Source of the DNA: Pseudomonadota bacterium
GTDB lineage: Bacteria; Pseudomonadota; Alphaproteobacteria; Sphingomonadales; Sphingomonadaceae
DNA: 22,853 bases
Assembly (NCBI GenBank): GCA_023416515.1
Contig: JAEZHP010000033.1
Coordinates: forward strand, 1-22,853
Reading direction: 5' to 3'
Below the pieces are notes generated by a model. It saw only the letters and a program-made list of their open reading frames with translations, was not told the DNA's origin and made no database searches. This document shows, one piece after another, positions 6,595 to 14,622 of this stretch (positions are counted from its first letter, which is position 1; every line of letters begins with the position of its first letter). Made by a program: the position numbers and the translations under genes.

Positions 6595-7996
6595 TACCGT
6601 TTCCGTTCTCGACACCATCGTCGCCCGCAAGCGCGCGGACGTCGCGGCGCGCCTGTCCGGCACATCGCTTGCCGACCTTCGAGCGCAGGCGGCGCCGACC
6701 ACCAGGAGCCTTGCAGCCGCTCTCGCGCGGCCGGGGGCACGCTTCGTCATGGAAGTGAAGCGCGCTTCACCCTCCGAGGGCCTGCTTCGCGGCGACGCCG
6801 ACCCGACCGCACTCGCGCGCGCCTATGCCCCCGCCGCCGACGCGATCAGCGTGCTTGTCGACGAGCCGTTCTTCCGCGGTTCCTATCGCGACTTGGCGGC
6901 GGTCCGAGCAGTCTATGACGGACCGATCCTCGCGAAGGATTTCGTCATCGACCCCCGCCAGGTTCCCGAGGCGAGGCTCTACGGCGCCGACGCCGTCCTC
7001 GTCATGCTCTCGGTCCTGCCGGATCATCTAGCCCGAGCCGTCATCGCGGAGGCCGAACGGCTGCGCATGGATGTGGTTGTCGAGGCGCATGACGAGCAGG
7101 AGGTCCGCCGCGCCGTCACACTCGGTGCTACGATCATCGGGATCAACAATCGCGACCTCAAGACGCTTCGGGTCGACCTCGCGACCACCGAGCGCCTCGC
7201 GCGGCTGGTGCCGCCCGACCGGCTGCTCATCGCCGAATCCGGGATCTCCGATCGAGCGGATGTCCAGCGCCTTGCCCCCTATGCCGATGCGTTCCTTGTC
7301 GGATCGTCGCTGATGAAGGCGCCGAACCCAGCCCGCGCCGCGCGAGCGCTGGCGTTCGGCCGGGTCAAGGTCTGCGGCCTCACCCGAGCCGCCGACGTCG
7401 TCGCCTCGATCGCCGCCGGCGCAACCCATAGCGGCTTCATCTTCGTCCCGGGAACGCCCCGGGCGATCAAGCCCAACCGGGCGCTCCCGCTCGCCGAACT
7501 CGCGCGCGATTCCGGTGCGCGCACAGTCGGCGTGTTCCGCAACGAGCGCATGATGGACGTCGCCCGAACCGCTCTCGACCTCGATCTCAACGCCGTCCAG
7601 CTCCACGGCGAGGAGGACCGGCGCTACCTGCTCGGCCTGCGCAACCTTCTTCCGGACGAGGTGGAGATATGGGCGGCCTGCGGAGTCGGTGCCGAGTTGC
7701 CGGAGCGGATCGGCGCGGACCGGCTGCTGTTCGACACCGTCAGCGGCGGCCGCTCCGGAGGCACCGGGCGTGTGTTCGACTGGGGCCGTGTCGAACGTCG
7801 GCCGGACCTGTCCCGCTCGCTCCTCGCCGGCGGCCTCAACCCGAGCAACGCGCGGGCCGCGGCTCGGCTGGGCGCTTGGGCGCTCGACGTCGGCTCCGGC
7901 GTCGAGATCACTCCGGGCCAGAAGGACCCGGCGCGGCTCACCGCCTTCTTCGAGGCGCTTCGTCCCGCCGCTCGGATGGAGCTGGCATGCGCCTGA
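6587..7996 (+). CDS. trpCF: Bifunctional indole-3-glycerol phosphate synthase / phosphoribosylanthranilate isomerase
   Basis: A 469-residue fusion carrying out two consecutive steps: isomerisation of phosphoribosylanthranilate (TrpF) and ring closure to indole-3-glycerol phosphate (TrpC). The N-terminal IGPS barrel (about 1-257) has EVKRASPSEG (Glu56, Lys58), LAKDFVID (Lys117), VEAHDE (Glu166), GINNRDL (Asn188) and ESGI (Ser218). The C-terminal PRAI barrel (about 258-460) has KVCGLTR (Cys263), VGVFRN, VQLHG and LLFDTVSGG (Asp383). All expected catalytic residues are present, so both activities should be intact. The join just before KVCGLTR is in the same place as in the E. coli TrpC protein (452-453 residues). 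In alphaproteobacteria I know of, trpC and trpF are separate genes. It overlaps trpD by 8 nt and trpB by 10 nt, which suggests translational coupling. Confidence 0.96.
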   Translation: MTDTVSVLDTIVARKRADVAARLSGTSLADLRAQAAPTTRSLAAALARPGARFVMEVKRASPSEGLLRGDADPTALARAYAPAADAISVLVDEPFFRGSYRDLAAVRAVYDGPILAKDFVIDPRQVPEARLYGADAVLVMLSVLPDHLARAVIAEAERLRMDVVVEAHDEQEVRRAVTLGATIIGINNRDLKTLRVDLATTERLARLVPPDRLLIAESGISDRADVQRLAPYADAFLVGSSLMKAPNPARAARALAFGRVKVCGLTRAADVVASIAAGATHSGFIFVPGTPRAIKPNRALPLAELARDSGARTVGVFRNERMMDVARTALDLDLNAVQLHGEEDRRYLLGLRNLLPDEVEIWAACGVGAELPERIGADRLLFDTVSGGRSGGTGRVFDWGRVERRPDLSRSLLAGGLNPSNARAAARLGAWALDVGSGVEITPGQKDPARLTAFFEALRPAARMELACA

Positions 7997-9162
7997 ACGG
8001 CCGCTTCGGCGCCTATGGCGGCGCCTATGTCCCCGAGATCCTGGTGCCGGCGCTCGAGCAGCTCGAAGCCGCCTTTCTCGACGCGCAGGAGGACGAGGCG
8101 TTCGCGACCGAGCTCGGCGGCCTCCTCGCCACCTATGCCGGCCGCCCGACGCCACTGACTCTGTGCCGCAACCTCGGCACCGAGAGGGCGCGCATCTACT
8201 TGAAGCGCGAGGACCTGCTCCACGGAGGAGCCCACAAGACCAACCAGGTGCTGGGTCAGGCCCTTCTCGCCCGCCGAATGGGCAAGACCCGGCTGATCGC
8301 CGAGACGGGCGCTGGCCAGCACGGCGTCGCCACCGCTCTCGCCGGAGCCTTGTTCGGGCTGGAAACCCGAATCTACATGGGCGCCCATGACGTCGAGCGG
8401 CAGAAGCTCAACGTCTTCCGGATGCAGCTGATGGGCGCCGAGGTCGTGCCGGTCGAGAGCGGCCAGCGCGGGCTCAAGGACGCGATCAACGAGGCTCTTC
8501 GCGACTGGACCGCGAGCTTCGCCGACACCCACTATCTGCTCGGCACCGTCGCCGGCCCCCACCCTTTCCCGCTGATGGTCCGCGAATATCAGCGGGTCAT
8601 CGGCCGCGAGGCGCGCGCCCAGATCCTCGAGGCCGAGGGCGGCTTGCCCGATGTCGCGATCGCCGCAGTGGGTGGCGGCTCCAACGCGATCGGCCTTTTC
8701 GCCGACTTCGTCGAGGATGAGAGCGTCCGCCTAATCGGCGTCGAGGCGGCGGGTCGGGGCCTCGACGGCGGTGAACATGGCGCGACCCTGCTCCGGGGCC
8801 GCCCGGGAATCCTCCACGGCTCGGAAACCTACGTCCTCCAGGACGAGCACGGCCAAATCAGCGAGAGCTGGTCGGTCTCAGCAGGTCTCGACTATCCGGC
8901 GGTCGGCCCGGAGCACGCCTTCCTCAAGGACAGCGGCCGCGCGGACTATGTCGGCGCCACCGACCGCGAGGCGCTCGACGCCTTCGCCCGGCTCGCCCGC
9001 TCGGAAGGCATAATCTGCGCCTTCGAATCCGCCCACGCCCTCGCGCACGCCCTCAGGATTGCGGAAGAAGTGACCGAAGAAACGATCATCGTGGTCAACC
9101 TGTCCGGCCGCGGCGACAAGGACATGGAACAGGCCCAGCGCCTGCTTGGAAATCTCCAATGA
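7987..9162 (+). CDS. trpB: Tryptophan synthase beta chain
   Basis: Condenses indole with serine using PLP, in complex with TrpA. The open frame extends far upstream, but the start is the ATG at 7987: it has GGAG 5 nt upstream, begins the conserved RFGAYGGAYVPE N-terminus, and gives 391 residues (E. coli 397). The PLP lysine is Lys84 in EDLLHGGAHKTNQVLGQ, Glu106 is in AETGAGQHG, GGGSNA at 229-234 grips the PLP phosphate, and SGRGDKD is near the end. The lysine-region wording (LLHGGAHKTNQV) is the enteric variant; most bacterial TrpB proteins read NHTGAHKINN there. This supports a gammaproteobacterial-type ancestry for the operon. It overlaps trpCF by 10 nt and trpA by 4 nt (ATGA). Confidence 0.97.
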   Translation: MRLNGRFGAYGGAYVPEILVPALEQLEAAFLDAQEDEAFATELGGLLATYAGRPTPLTLCRNLGTERARIYLKREDLLHGGAHKTNQVLGQALLARRMGKTRLIAETGAGQHGVATALAGALFGLETRIYMGAHDVERQKLNVFRMQLMGAEVVPVESGQRGLKDAINEALRDWTASFADTHYLLGTVAGPHPFPLMVREYQRVIGREARAQILEAEGGLPDVAIAAVGGGSNAIGLFADFVEDESVRLIGVEAAGRGLDGGEHGATLLRGRPGILHGSETYVLQDEHGQISESWSVSAGLDYPAVGPEHAFLKDSGRADYVGATDREALDAFARLARSEGIICAFESAHALAHALRIAEEVTEETIIVVNLSGRGDKDMEQAQRLLGNLQ

Positions 9163-9950
9163 CCGCCCGCTATTCCGCCATGTTCGATCGCCTCCGGCAA
9201 CGCGGCGAAGGCGCGTTCGGTGCCTTCGTCATGCTCGGAGACCCGGACCTCGAGACCAGCGCCCGGATCCTTGACCTCCTCGTCGAAGCCGGTGCCGACA
9301 TGCTCGAGGTCGGAATCCCATTCTCCGATCCGGTCGCCGACGGACCCACGATCCAAGCCGCGGCCGAGCGCGCTCTGCGCCAGGGCGTCACTCCACCTGA
9401 CTGCTTCCGGCTGCTCGCTTCCTTCCGCGAGCAACATGCGGATGTACCGATCGGAATCCTCACCTACGCCAATATCGTCCTCGCACCTGGCCGCACCGCC
9501 TTCTACCGAGCCGCTGCGCAGGCCGGGGTCGACAGCGTGCTGGTCGCCGACGTGCCGAGCGTGGAAGCAGCCCCCTTCGTCGAATCGGCGATCGAGGCGG
9601 GGGTTGCTCCAGTGCTGATCGCAGCCGCCAACACCCCGCGAGCGCCGCTGGAGCGGGTCGCTCGAATGGGCCGCGCCTACACCTATTGCGTCGCCCGCAC
9701 CGGAGTGACCGGCACCGAGCGTGCCATGGAGCTGGATCACGCAGCCCTCTTCGCCGCTCTGTCCGAGTTGGGAGCGCCGCCCCCAGTCCTCGGCTTCGGC
9801 ATCTCCACTCCGGATCATGTCCGAGCGGCGCTCGACGCCGGCGCCGCCGGCGTGATCAGCGGCTCCGCCATCGTAAGGCTTATCGAGGCGGGCGACCTTG
9901 CAGCGGTCAGCGCATTCGTAAGGGCTATGAAGGCGGCCACCGGGACCTAG
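9159..9950 (+). CDS. trpA: Tryptophan synthase alpha chain
   Basis: Splits indole-3-glycerol phosphate into indole and glyceraldehyde-3-phosphate; the indole is channelled to TrpB. At 263 residues it is close to E. coli TrpA (268). Catalytic Glu50 is in MLEVGIPFSDP and Asp61 in VADGPTIQ, matching E. coli Glu49 and Asp60. Other enteric-like stretches are VDSVLVADVP, GVTGTE, LGFGIS and GVISGSAIV, and the C-terminal AFVRAMKAA parallels E. coli SFVSAMKAA. The start overlaps the trpB stop as ATGA. The last gene of the trp biosynthetic set here; the next gene on the strand begins 32 bp later with no terminator between. Confidence 0.97.
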   Translation: MTARYSAMFDRLRQRGEGAFGAFVMLGDPDLETSARILDLLVEAGADMLEVGIPFSDPVADGPTIQAAAERALRQGVTPPDCFRLLASFREQHADVPIGILTYANIVLAPGRTAFYRAAAQAGVDSVLVADVPSVEAAPFVESAIEAGVAPVLIAAANTPRAPLERVARMGRAYTYCVARTGVTGTERAMELDHAALFAALSELGAPPPVLGFGISTPDHVRAALDAGAAGVISGSAIVRLIEAGDLAAVSAFVRAMKAATGT

Positions 9951-9982
9951 CCGGTCGGGTTTCCTTTCGCTACGCAGCCGTC

Positions 9983-10942
9983 ATGAGCTTGCCACCGATC
10001 TTCGATCGCCTGCGCCTGCCTGCCGTCGGCGCGCCTTTGTTCATCGTGTCCAATCCGGACCTGGTGATCGCCCAGTGCAAGGCAGGAATCGTCGGAAGCT
10101 TCCCGGCGCTGAATGCTCGGCCGCAAAGCCTGGTCGACGAATGGCTCCACCGGATCACCGAGGAGCTTGCCGCCTGGGACCGCGACCATCCCGACACGCC
10201 TTCCGCGCCCTTCGCGGTCAACCAGATCGTCCACCGCTCCAACGACCGGCTCGAGCAGGACATGGCGACCTGCGCCAAGTGGAAGGTCCCGATCGTCATC
10301 ACCTCGCTGGGCGCGATCGCCGAGGTCAATGACGGCGTCCATTCCTGGGGCGGGATCACTCTCCACGACATCATCCACGACCGCTTCGCCCGAAAGGCTG
10401 TGGACAAAGGCGCGGACGGACTGATCGCGGTCGCGTCCGGTGCCGGAGGCCATGCCGGCACCCTGTCGCCCTTCGCCCTGGTCCAGGAGATCCGCGAATG
10501 GTTCGACGGGCCCCTGCTCCTGTCGGGGTCCATCTCGACGGGCCGCTCGATCCTCGCCGCCCAGGCGATGGGCGCGGACCTCGCCTATATCGGCTCGCCG
10601 TTCGTAGCGACGCTCGAGGCCAACGCCGCTGAGGCCTATAAGCAGGGCATCGTCGCGGGCCGCGCGTCCGACATCGTCTATTCGAACCTGTTCACGGGCA
10701 TCCACGGCAATTATCTGCGCGCCTCGATCGAGGCTGCGGGCATGGACCCGGACGACCTCCCCAAGGGCGACGTCAAGACGATGAACTTCGAGAGCGCGAC
10801 CGGAGCAAAGGCCTGGCGCGACATCTGGGGCTCCGGCCAGGGCATCGGAGCGGTCAAGAGCGTCCTCCCAGCCGGCGAATACATCGCCAAGCTCGCCGCG
10901 GAATATGAGGCGGCCAAACGCGAGCTGACTGCGAAGCTGTAG
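9983..10942 (+). CDS. Nitronate monooxygenase family flavoprotein
   Basis: A 319-residue FMN-dependent TIM-barrel protein of the nitronate monooxygenase (2-nitropropane dioxygenase) family, expected to oxidise alkyl nitronates such as propionate-3-nitronate. Family features are the N-terminal PAVGAPLFIVSNPDL segment, the SGAGGHAGT motif with the probable catalytic base His157, LLLSGSISTGRSILAAQAMGAD (FMN phosphate loop) and AYIGSPFVAT. The start ATG at 9983 is chosen because the family N-terminus begins there; the open frame extends upstream through trpA in another frame. No good ribosome binding site is visible. It follows trpA by 32 bp without a terminator and is probably co-transcribed, though no link to tryptophan synthesis is known. 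Some family members are fatty-acid-pathway or uncharacterised flavoproteins, so the substrate is uncertain. Confidence 0.87.
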   Translation: MSLPPIFDRLRLPAVGAPLFIVSNPDLVIAQCKAGIVGSFPALNARPQSLVDEWLHRITEELAAWDRDHPDTPSAPFAVNQIVHRSNDRLEQDMATCAKWKVPIVITSLGAIAEVNDGVHSWGGITLHDIIHDRFARKAVDKGADGLIAVASGAGGHAGTLSPFALVQEIREWFDGPLLLSGSISTGRSILAAQAMGADLAYIGSPFVATLEANAAEAYKQGIVAGRASDIVYSNLFTGIHGNYLRASIEAAGMDPDDLPKGDVKTMNFESATGAKAWRDIWGSGQGIGAVKSVLPAGEYIAKLAAEYEAAKRELTAKL

Positions 10943-10943
10943 T

Positions 10944-11006
10944 TCCTCCCTGTCGCCGAACGCGATGGGGAGGGGGACCGCTCGCGAAGCGAGTGGTGGA
11001 GGGGTA
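10944..11006 (+). repeat. REP-like intergenic hairpin repeat, copy 1
   Basis: It starts two bases after the nitronate monooxygenase-like stop codon and consists of a TCCTCCC / GGGGAGG outer stem, GGGGGACC, a small CTCGC-GAA-GCGAG hairpin and TGGTGGAGGGGTA. The same blocks recur in reverse orientation at 11023-11081. Elements with this wording are, from memory, common between convergent genes in sphingomonads. Confidence 0.7.
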
Positions 11007-11022
11007 GTCGTCCACCGCTGCT

Positions 11023-11081
11023 TACCCCTGTACCATCGACTTCGCCGATGGTCCCCCTCCCCGAGCAAGCTCGGGGAGGAA
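11023..11081 (-). repeat. REP-like intergenic hairpin repeat, copy 2 (inverted)
   Basis: The reverse-oriented partner of 10944-11006. It contains a hairpin ACCATCG / CGATGGT (11032-11038 with 11046-11052) and a perfect 11-bp stem CCTCCCCGAGC / GCTCGGGGAGG (11056-11066 with 11069-11079) with a 2-nt centre. It ends 5 bp before the asd stop, between convergent genes, and could act as an mRNA 3'-end stabiliser or bidirectional barrier in place of a T-tract terminator. Confidence 0.75.
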
Positions 11082-11086
11082 CTGGC

Positions 11087-12115
11087 TCAAGCGGCCTTCT
11101 GCAAGTGGCGCCGCCCGAGCAGCTCGGCGATCTGGACCGCGTTGAGCGCCGCGCCCTTGCGCAAATTGTCGGAGACGCACCACAGGCTGAGACCATTCTC
11201 GACGGTCGGGTCCTCGCGGACCCGGCTGATGTAAGTGGCGTATTCGCCGACCGCCTCGATCGGCGTCACGTAGCCTCCATCCTCGCGCTTATCGACGAGC
11301 ATGATCCCCGGCGCCTCGCGAAGAATTTCCTGGGCCTGCTGCGCCGAGATCTCGTCCTCGAACTCGATGTTGATGGCCTCGCTGTGGCCGACGAACACCG
11401 GCACCCGCACGCAAGTGGCGGTCACTTTGATCTTCGGGTCGAGGATCTTCTTGGTCTCGACCACCATCTTCCACTCCTCCTTGGTCGATCCGTCGTCGAG
11501 GAACTCGTCGATGTGGGGGATGACGTTGAAGGCGATCTGCTTGGTGAACTTCTTTGCGTCGGCCGTGTCGCCGACGAAGATGTTGCGGCTCTGCTCGAAC
11601 AGCTCGTCCATGCCGGCCTTGCCCGCGCCCGAGACGGATTGGTAGGTCGCGACCACAACCCGCTTGATGCGGGCGAAATCGTGGAGCGGCTTCAACGCGA
11701 CGACCATCTGCGCGGTCGAGCAATTGGGATTGGCGATGATGTTCTTGGCCCGGTAGCCGTCGATCGCCTCCGGGTTCACCTCGGGCACGATCAACGGCAC
11801 GTCCGGGTCCATCCGGTACAGCGAGCTGTTGTCGATCACGGTGCAGCCCGCCGCCGCGGCGCGCGGCGCATGTGCTTTCGACGCGGCCGAGCCGGCGGCG
11901 AACAGCGCCATGTCCCAGCCTTCGAAGTCGAAATGGTCGATGCTTTGGACCTTCAGCATCTTGCCGCTGTCGCCGAAGTCGATCTCGTCACCCTGCGAGC
12001 GCGACGATGCCACTGCCGCGACTTCGTCGACGGGGAATTGCCGCTCCGCGAGGATGTTGAGCATCTCGCGCCCGACATTGCCGGTCGCGCCGACCACGAC
12101 CACCCGATAACCCAT
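11087..12115 (-). CDS. asd: Aspartate-semialdehyde dehydrogenase
   Basis: NADPH-dependent reduction of aspartyl phosphate to aspartate semialdehyde, the branch point to lysine/diaminopimelate, threonine and methionine. A 342-residue protein of normal length. The N-terminal Rossmann motif VVVVGATGNVG (residues 5-15), the catalytic cysteine Cys132 in NPNCSTAQ, the TYQSVSGAG segment, Arg237 and the active-site His244 in VRVPVFVGHSE are all present. The ATG at 12115 has GGAG 8 nt upstream, a good ribosome binding site. It is transcribed toward the nitronate monooxygenase-like gene and separated from it by the paired hairpin repeats. It lies 93 bp downstream of the DPP-IV-type peptidase on the same strand; no functional link is evident. 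Confidence 0.96.
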   Translation of the reverse strand: MGYRVVVVGATGNVGREMLNILAERQFPVDEVAAVASSRSQGDEIDFGDSGKMLKVQSIDHFDFEGWDMALFAAGSAASKAHAPRAAAAGCTVIDNSSLYRMDPDVPLIVPEVNPEAIDGYRAKNIIANPNCSTAQMVVALKPLHDFARIKRVVVATYQSVSGAGKAGMDELFEQSRNIFVGDTADAKKFTKQIAFNVIPHIDEFLDDGSTKEEWKMVVETKKILDPKIKVTATCVRVPVFVGHSEAINIEFEDEISAQQAQEILREAPGIMLVDKREDGGYVTPIEAVGEYATYISRVREDPTVENGLSLWCVSDNLRKGAALNAVQIAELLGRRHLQKAA

Positions 12116-12208
12116 AATCTCGTCTCCAGCGGAAAGGCACCGCCCGCCGCATAGGCGGACGTCATGTGACCGCGATATGGCGTCGGCGCACCCACCGACA
12201 AGCCATGA

Positions 12209-14449
12209 TCAGCGCGGATCGAGCACGTTTCGCTGAAGGAAGCGCTCTATCGTCCGCCACATGTGGATTTCCCGCCCCTCGCCGCTGACCCGGTGGGTGG
12301 CACCCGGATAGACCATCATGTCGAACGGGATGCTCCGCTGCTGCAAGGCGCCGATCAGCGTGGTCGAGTTTTCGAACACGACATTGTCGTCGGCCATTCC
12401 GTGAATGAGCAGAAGCGGATCGGCGATTCGGTCCACCGCCAGCGCGCTCGACACCGCGTAAGGCCCCCGGTCGGTCGCCGGATTGCCGAGATAACGCTCG
12501 GTATAATGGGTGTCGTACAACTCCCAGCGGGTCACCGGAGCGCCGGAGACACCGGCGGCATAGGTCCCCGGCGCGCCCTCGAGCAGTCGGAGGGTCATGT
12601 AGCCGCCATAGGACCAGCCATAGACCGCGATCCGATCGGCATCGACATAGTCCTGGCCGCGAAGCCACTGAACGCCGGCAAGCTGGTCGCGAACCTCGAC
12701 CCCGCCCATCGCTCGGTGGATGGCGTCCTCGAAGGCCTTGCCCCGGTCGGGCGTACCGCGCCCGTCGATCGAGAAGACGATCCAGCCGCGATCGACGAGA
12801 TATTGCTGGAGCGGGTTGGTCCAGGCTCGGGTGACCTGACGCCCTGCGCCGGGACCGCCATAGACCTGGACGAAGACCGGATAGCGGCGGCCCGGCTCGC
12901 GCGGCGGCGACAGCAATTTGTAGTGAAGCTCCGTTCCGTCCTCCGCGCGGATGGTGCCGAAGGTCGGAGTCGCGTGGCTTGCCAGATAAGGCGCATAAGG
13001 ATGGTCCGGGCCCAGCCGGTTCTCCTCGATCCAAGCCAGCCGTCGGCCCGTGGTGTCGGCGAGATAGACCTGCTTTGGCTGGTCCGGGCTGGATCGGAAG
13101 ATGAGCGCGCGGGTCGCCCTCTCGTCCATCTCGGCCTCGTTCCACCAGCCCGCTTCGGTGACCCGCTGGGGCGTGCTCGCGCGGCGCATGTCGACCCAGT
13201 AGAGATGGTCCTCAAGCGGCGTGTCCATGTTGCCGGTGAAGTAGATCCGGCCGCTGCGCTCATCGATGCCCTCGATCTCGCGAACCATCCACCGCCCGCG
13301 CGTGAGCTGGGTCCAGCGTCCGTTCCTGAACCGGTAGATGTGGGAGTAGCCGTCGCGCTCCGACGTCCAGATCAGGCTCCCGTCGGCGAGCGGGCGCAGG
13401 TTGGAATGGAGGTTGAGCCAGGTCTCCGCCGTCTCGCTGAACAAGACCGTTGAGCGGCCAGTCGCCGGGTCCACTCGAAGCATGTCGAGGCGACGCTGAT
13501 CGCGGCTCTGGCGCTGGACCAGAAGCGCGCTGCCGTCGGCGGTCCAATCGACCCGGGCGAGATAGTAATCCGTGTCGTTGCCGAGATCGGCCTTCACCCG
13601 GCCGCTGCCGTCCGGAGCCATCACATAGAGCTCGACGAGCGCATTCGGAGTGCCGGCGGCGGGGTAGCGCTGCTCGAACACTCGCGTGCCCTCGGCGCCG
13701 ATGGCGGTCCGGGTTACGGTTCGCACCTGGGCCTCGTCGACGCGTGCAACCGCGACATAGCGGTCGCCGGGAGACCACCAATGGCCGGTATTCCGGTCCA
13801 TCTCTTCCTGGGCGACGAACTCGGCCGAGCCCCAACCCACCGTTCCTCCGCCGTCCTGGGTCAGCTGCCGCTCGGCACCGCTCGCCGAGTCGATGACGAA
13901 GAGATTCTGCCCGCGCACGAACGACACGTAGCGTCCCGTCTTCGACACCTGCGCATCGAGCTCGGTCGCCGCCGTCTCGGTCAGGCGGCGGACAGCGCCG
14001 TCGAGCGCCGCGAGATAGAGGTCGCCATCCAGCGGGACGAGAATGGCGCGGCCGTCAGGCGACCAGTCGTAGGTGACGATTCCGCGCTGGCCGGACACGC
14101 GCGCCCGCTCGCGCCGCATCATCTCCTCCTCGGACAGAGCGGCGCCGGTGCCGAGCCGTTCGCTGTCCACCAGCATTCGCGACTGGCCGGTCGTCGTGTC
14201 GACCGCCCAGAGGTCGTAGCGGTCGCGGTCGGTGTCGCGGTTGCGAAGCATCGTGGCATAGCGGCCGTCGGGCGATAGCTTGGGCAGGCGCGGAGACGCA
14301 CCGGTCAGCGAGGGGCTGGCGAAGACACGCTCGAGGGTCAGCTGCTGCGGCTGCTCCTGCCCGGCCGCAGGCGCGGCCAGCGCCGCCAGCATCCCCACGA
14401 CAGCCGGTCCAGCCAACCCGATACGAAACGCCCTCGCCCGATCACTCAT
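12209..14449 (-). CDS. Exported dipeptidyl peptidase IV-type serine peptidase (family S9B)
   Basis: A 746-residue prolyl-peptidase-fold exopeptidase, expected to release X-Pro or X-Ala dipeptides from peptide N-termini. An N-terminal signal peptide is visible (residues about 9-30, AALAAPAAGQ), so it should act in the periplasm or outside. The beta-propeller (about 50-490) contains the double glutamate Glu215-Glu216 in AEFVAQEEMDRNTGHWWSP that anchors the substrate amino terminus in DPP-IV. The C-terminal alpha/beta-hydrolase domain has Ser613 in GWSYGGY, Asp687 in IHGMADDNVVF (with Asn689) and His719 in YPGATHR, a complete catalytic triad. The length matches the family. It diverges from the DUF2189 gene. 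The family assignment is strong; exact peptide preference is inferred. Confidence 0.95.
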   Translation of the reverse strand: MSDRARAFRIGLAGPAVVGMLAALAAPAAGQEQPQQLTLERVFASPSLTGASPRLPKLSPDGRYATMLRNRDTDRDRYDLWAVDTTTGQSRMLVDSERLGTGAALSEEEMMRRERARVSGQRGIVTYDWSPDGRAILVPLDGDLYLAALDGAVRRLTETAATELDAQVSKTGRYVSFVRGQNLFVIDSASGAERQLTQDGGGTVGWGSAEFVAQEEMDRNTGHWWSPGDRYVAVARVDEAQVRTVTRTAIGAEGTRVFEQRYPAAGTPNALVELYVMAPDGSGRVKADLGNDTDYYLARVDWTADGSALLVQRQSRDQRRLDMLRVDPATGRSTVLFSETAETWLNLHSNLRPLADGSLIWTSERDGYSHIYRFRNGRWTQLTRGRWMVREIEGIDERSGRIYFTGNMDTPLEDHLYWVDMRRASTPQRVTEAGWWNEAEMDERATRALIFRSSPDQPKQVYLADTTGRRLAWIEENRLGPDHPYAPYLASHATPTFGTIRAEDGTELHYKLLSPPREPGRRYPVFVQVYGGPGAGRQVTRAWTNPLQQYLVDRGWIVFSIDGRGTPDRGKAFEDAIHRAMGGVEVRDQLAGVQWLRGQDYVDADRIAVYGWSYGGYMTLRLLEGAPGTYAAGVSGAPVTRWELYDTHYTERYLGNPATDRGPYAVSSALAVDRIADPLLLIHGMADDNVVFENSTTLIGALQQRSIPFDMMVYPGATHRVSGEGREIHMWRTIERFLQRNVLDPR

Positions 14450-14622
14450 GCAAACACCTCCGTCGTTCTGCGGCGAGGTCTAACGACGGGGCCCCCGCTT
14501 CACCAGCCATGGTGCGCGCACCCGCGACTTATGACGCGGCTTGTGGTAAGACTCAGGCCGGCGGTGCTCCGGCCCGCCCGGCGCCGGAGGCCCCGCTGCA
14601 GGTGATGCAGGAGAGGCTCGCC

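Noticed and set aside
7624..8562. Minus-strand frame antisense to trpCF and trpB
   Set aside because: Both overlapped genes are certain from catalytic motifs, and the antisense product has no family likeness.
10944..11081. Possible CRISPR or tandem repeat
   Set aside because: Only two copies in inverted orientation with internal hairpins; no regular spacers and no cas genes.
12162..13145. Long minus-strand frame inside the DPP-IV-type gene
   Set aside because: Out-of-frame shadow of the peptidase gene, Arg/Pro/Gly-rich with no recognisable motif.
14509..14622. N-terminal extension of the DUF2189 protein
   Set aside because: It is Ala/Pro-rich, unlike the family start, and the ATG at 14623 has a good ribosome binding site.
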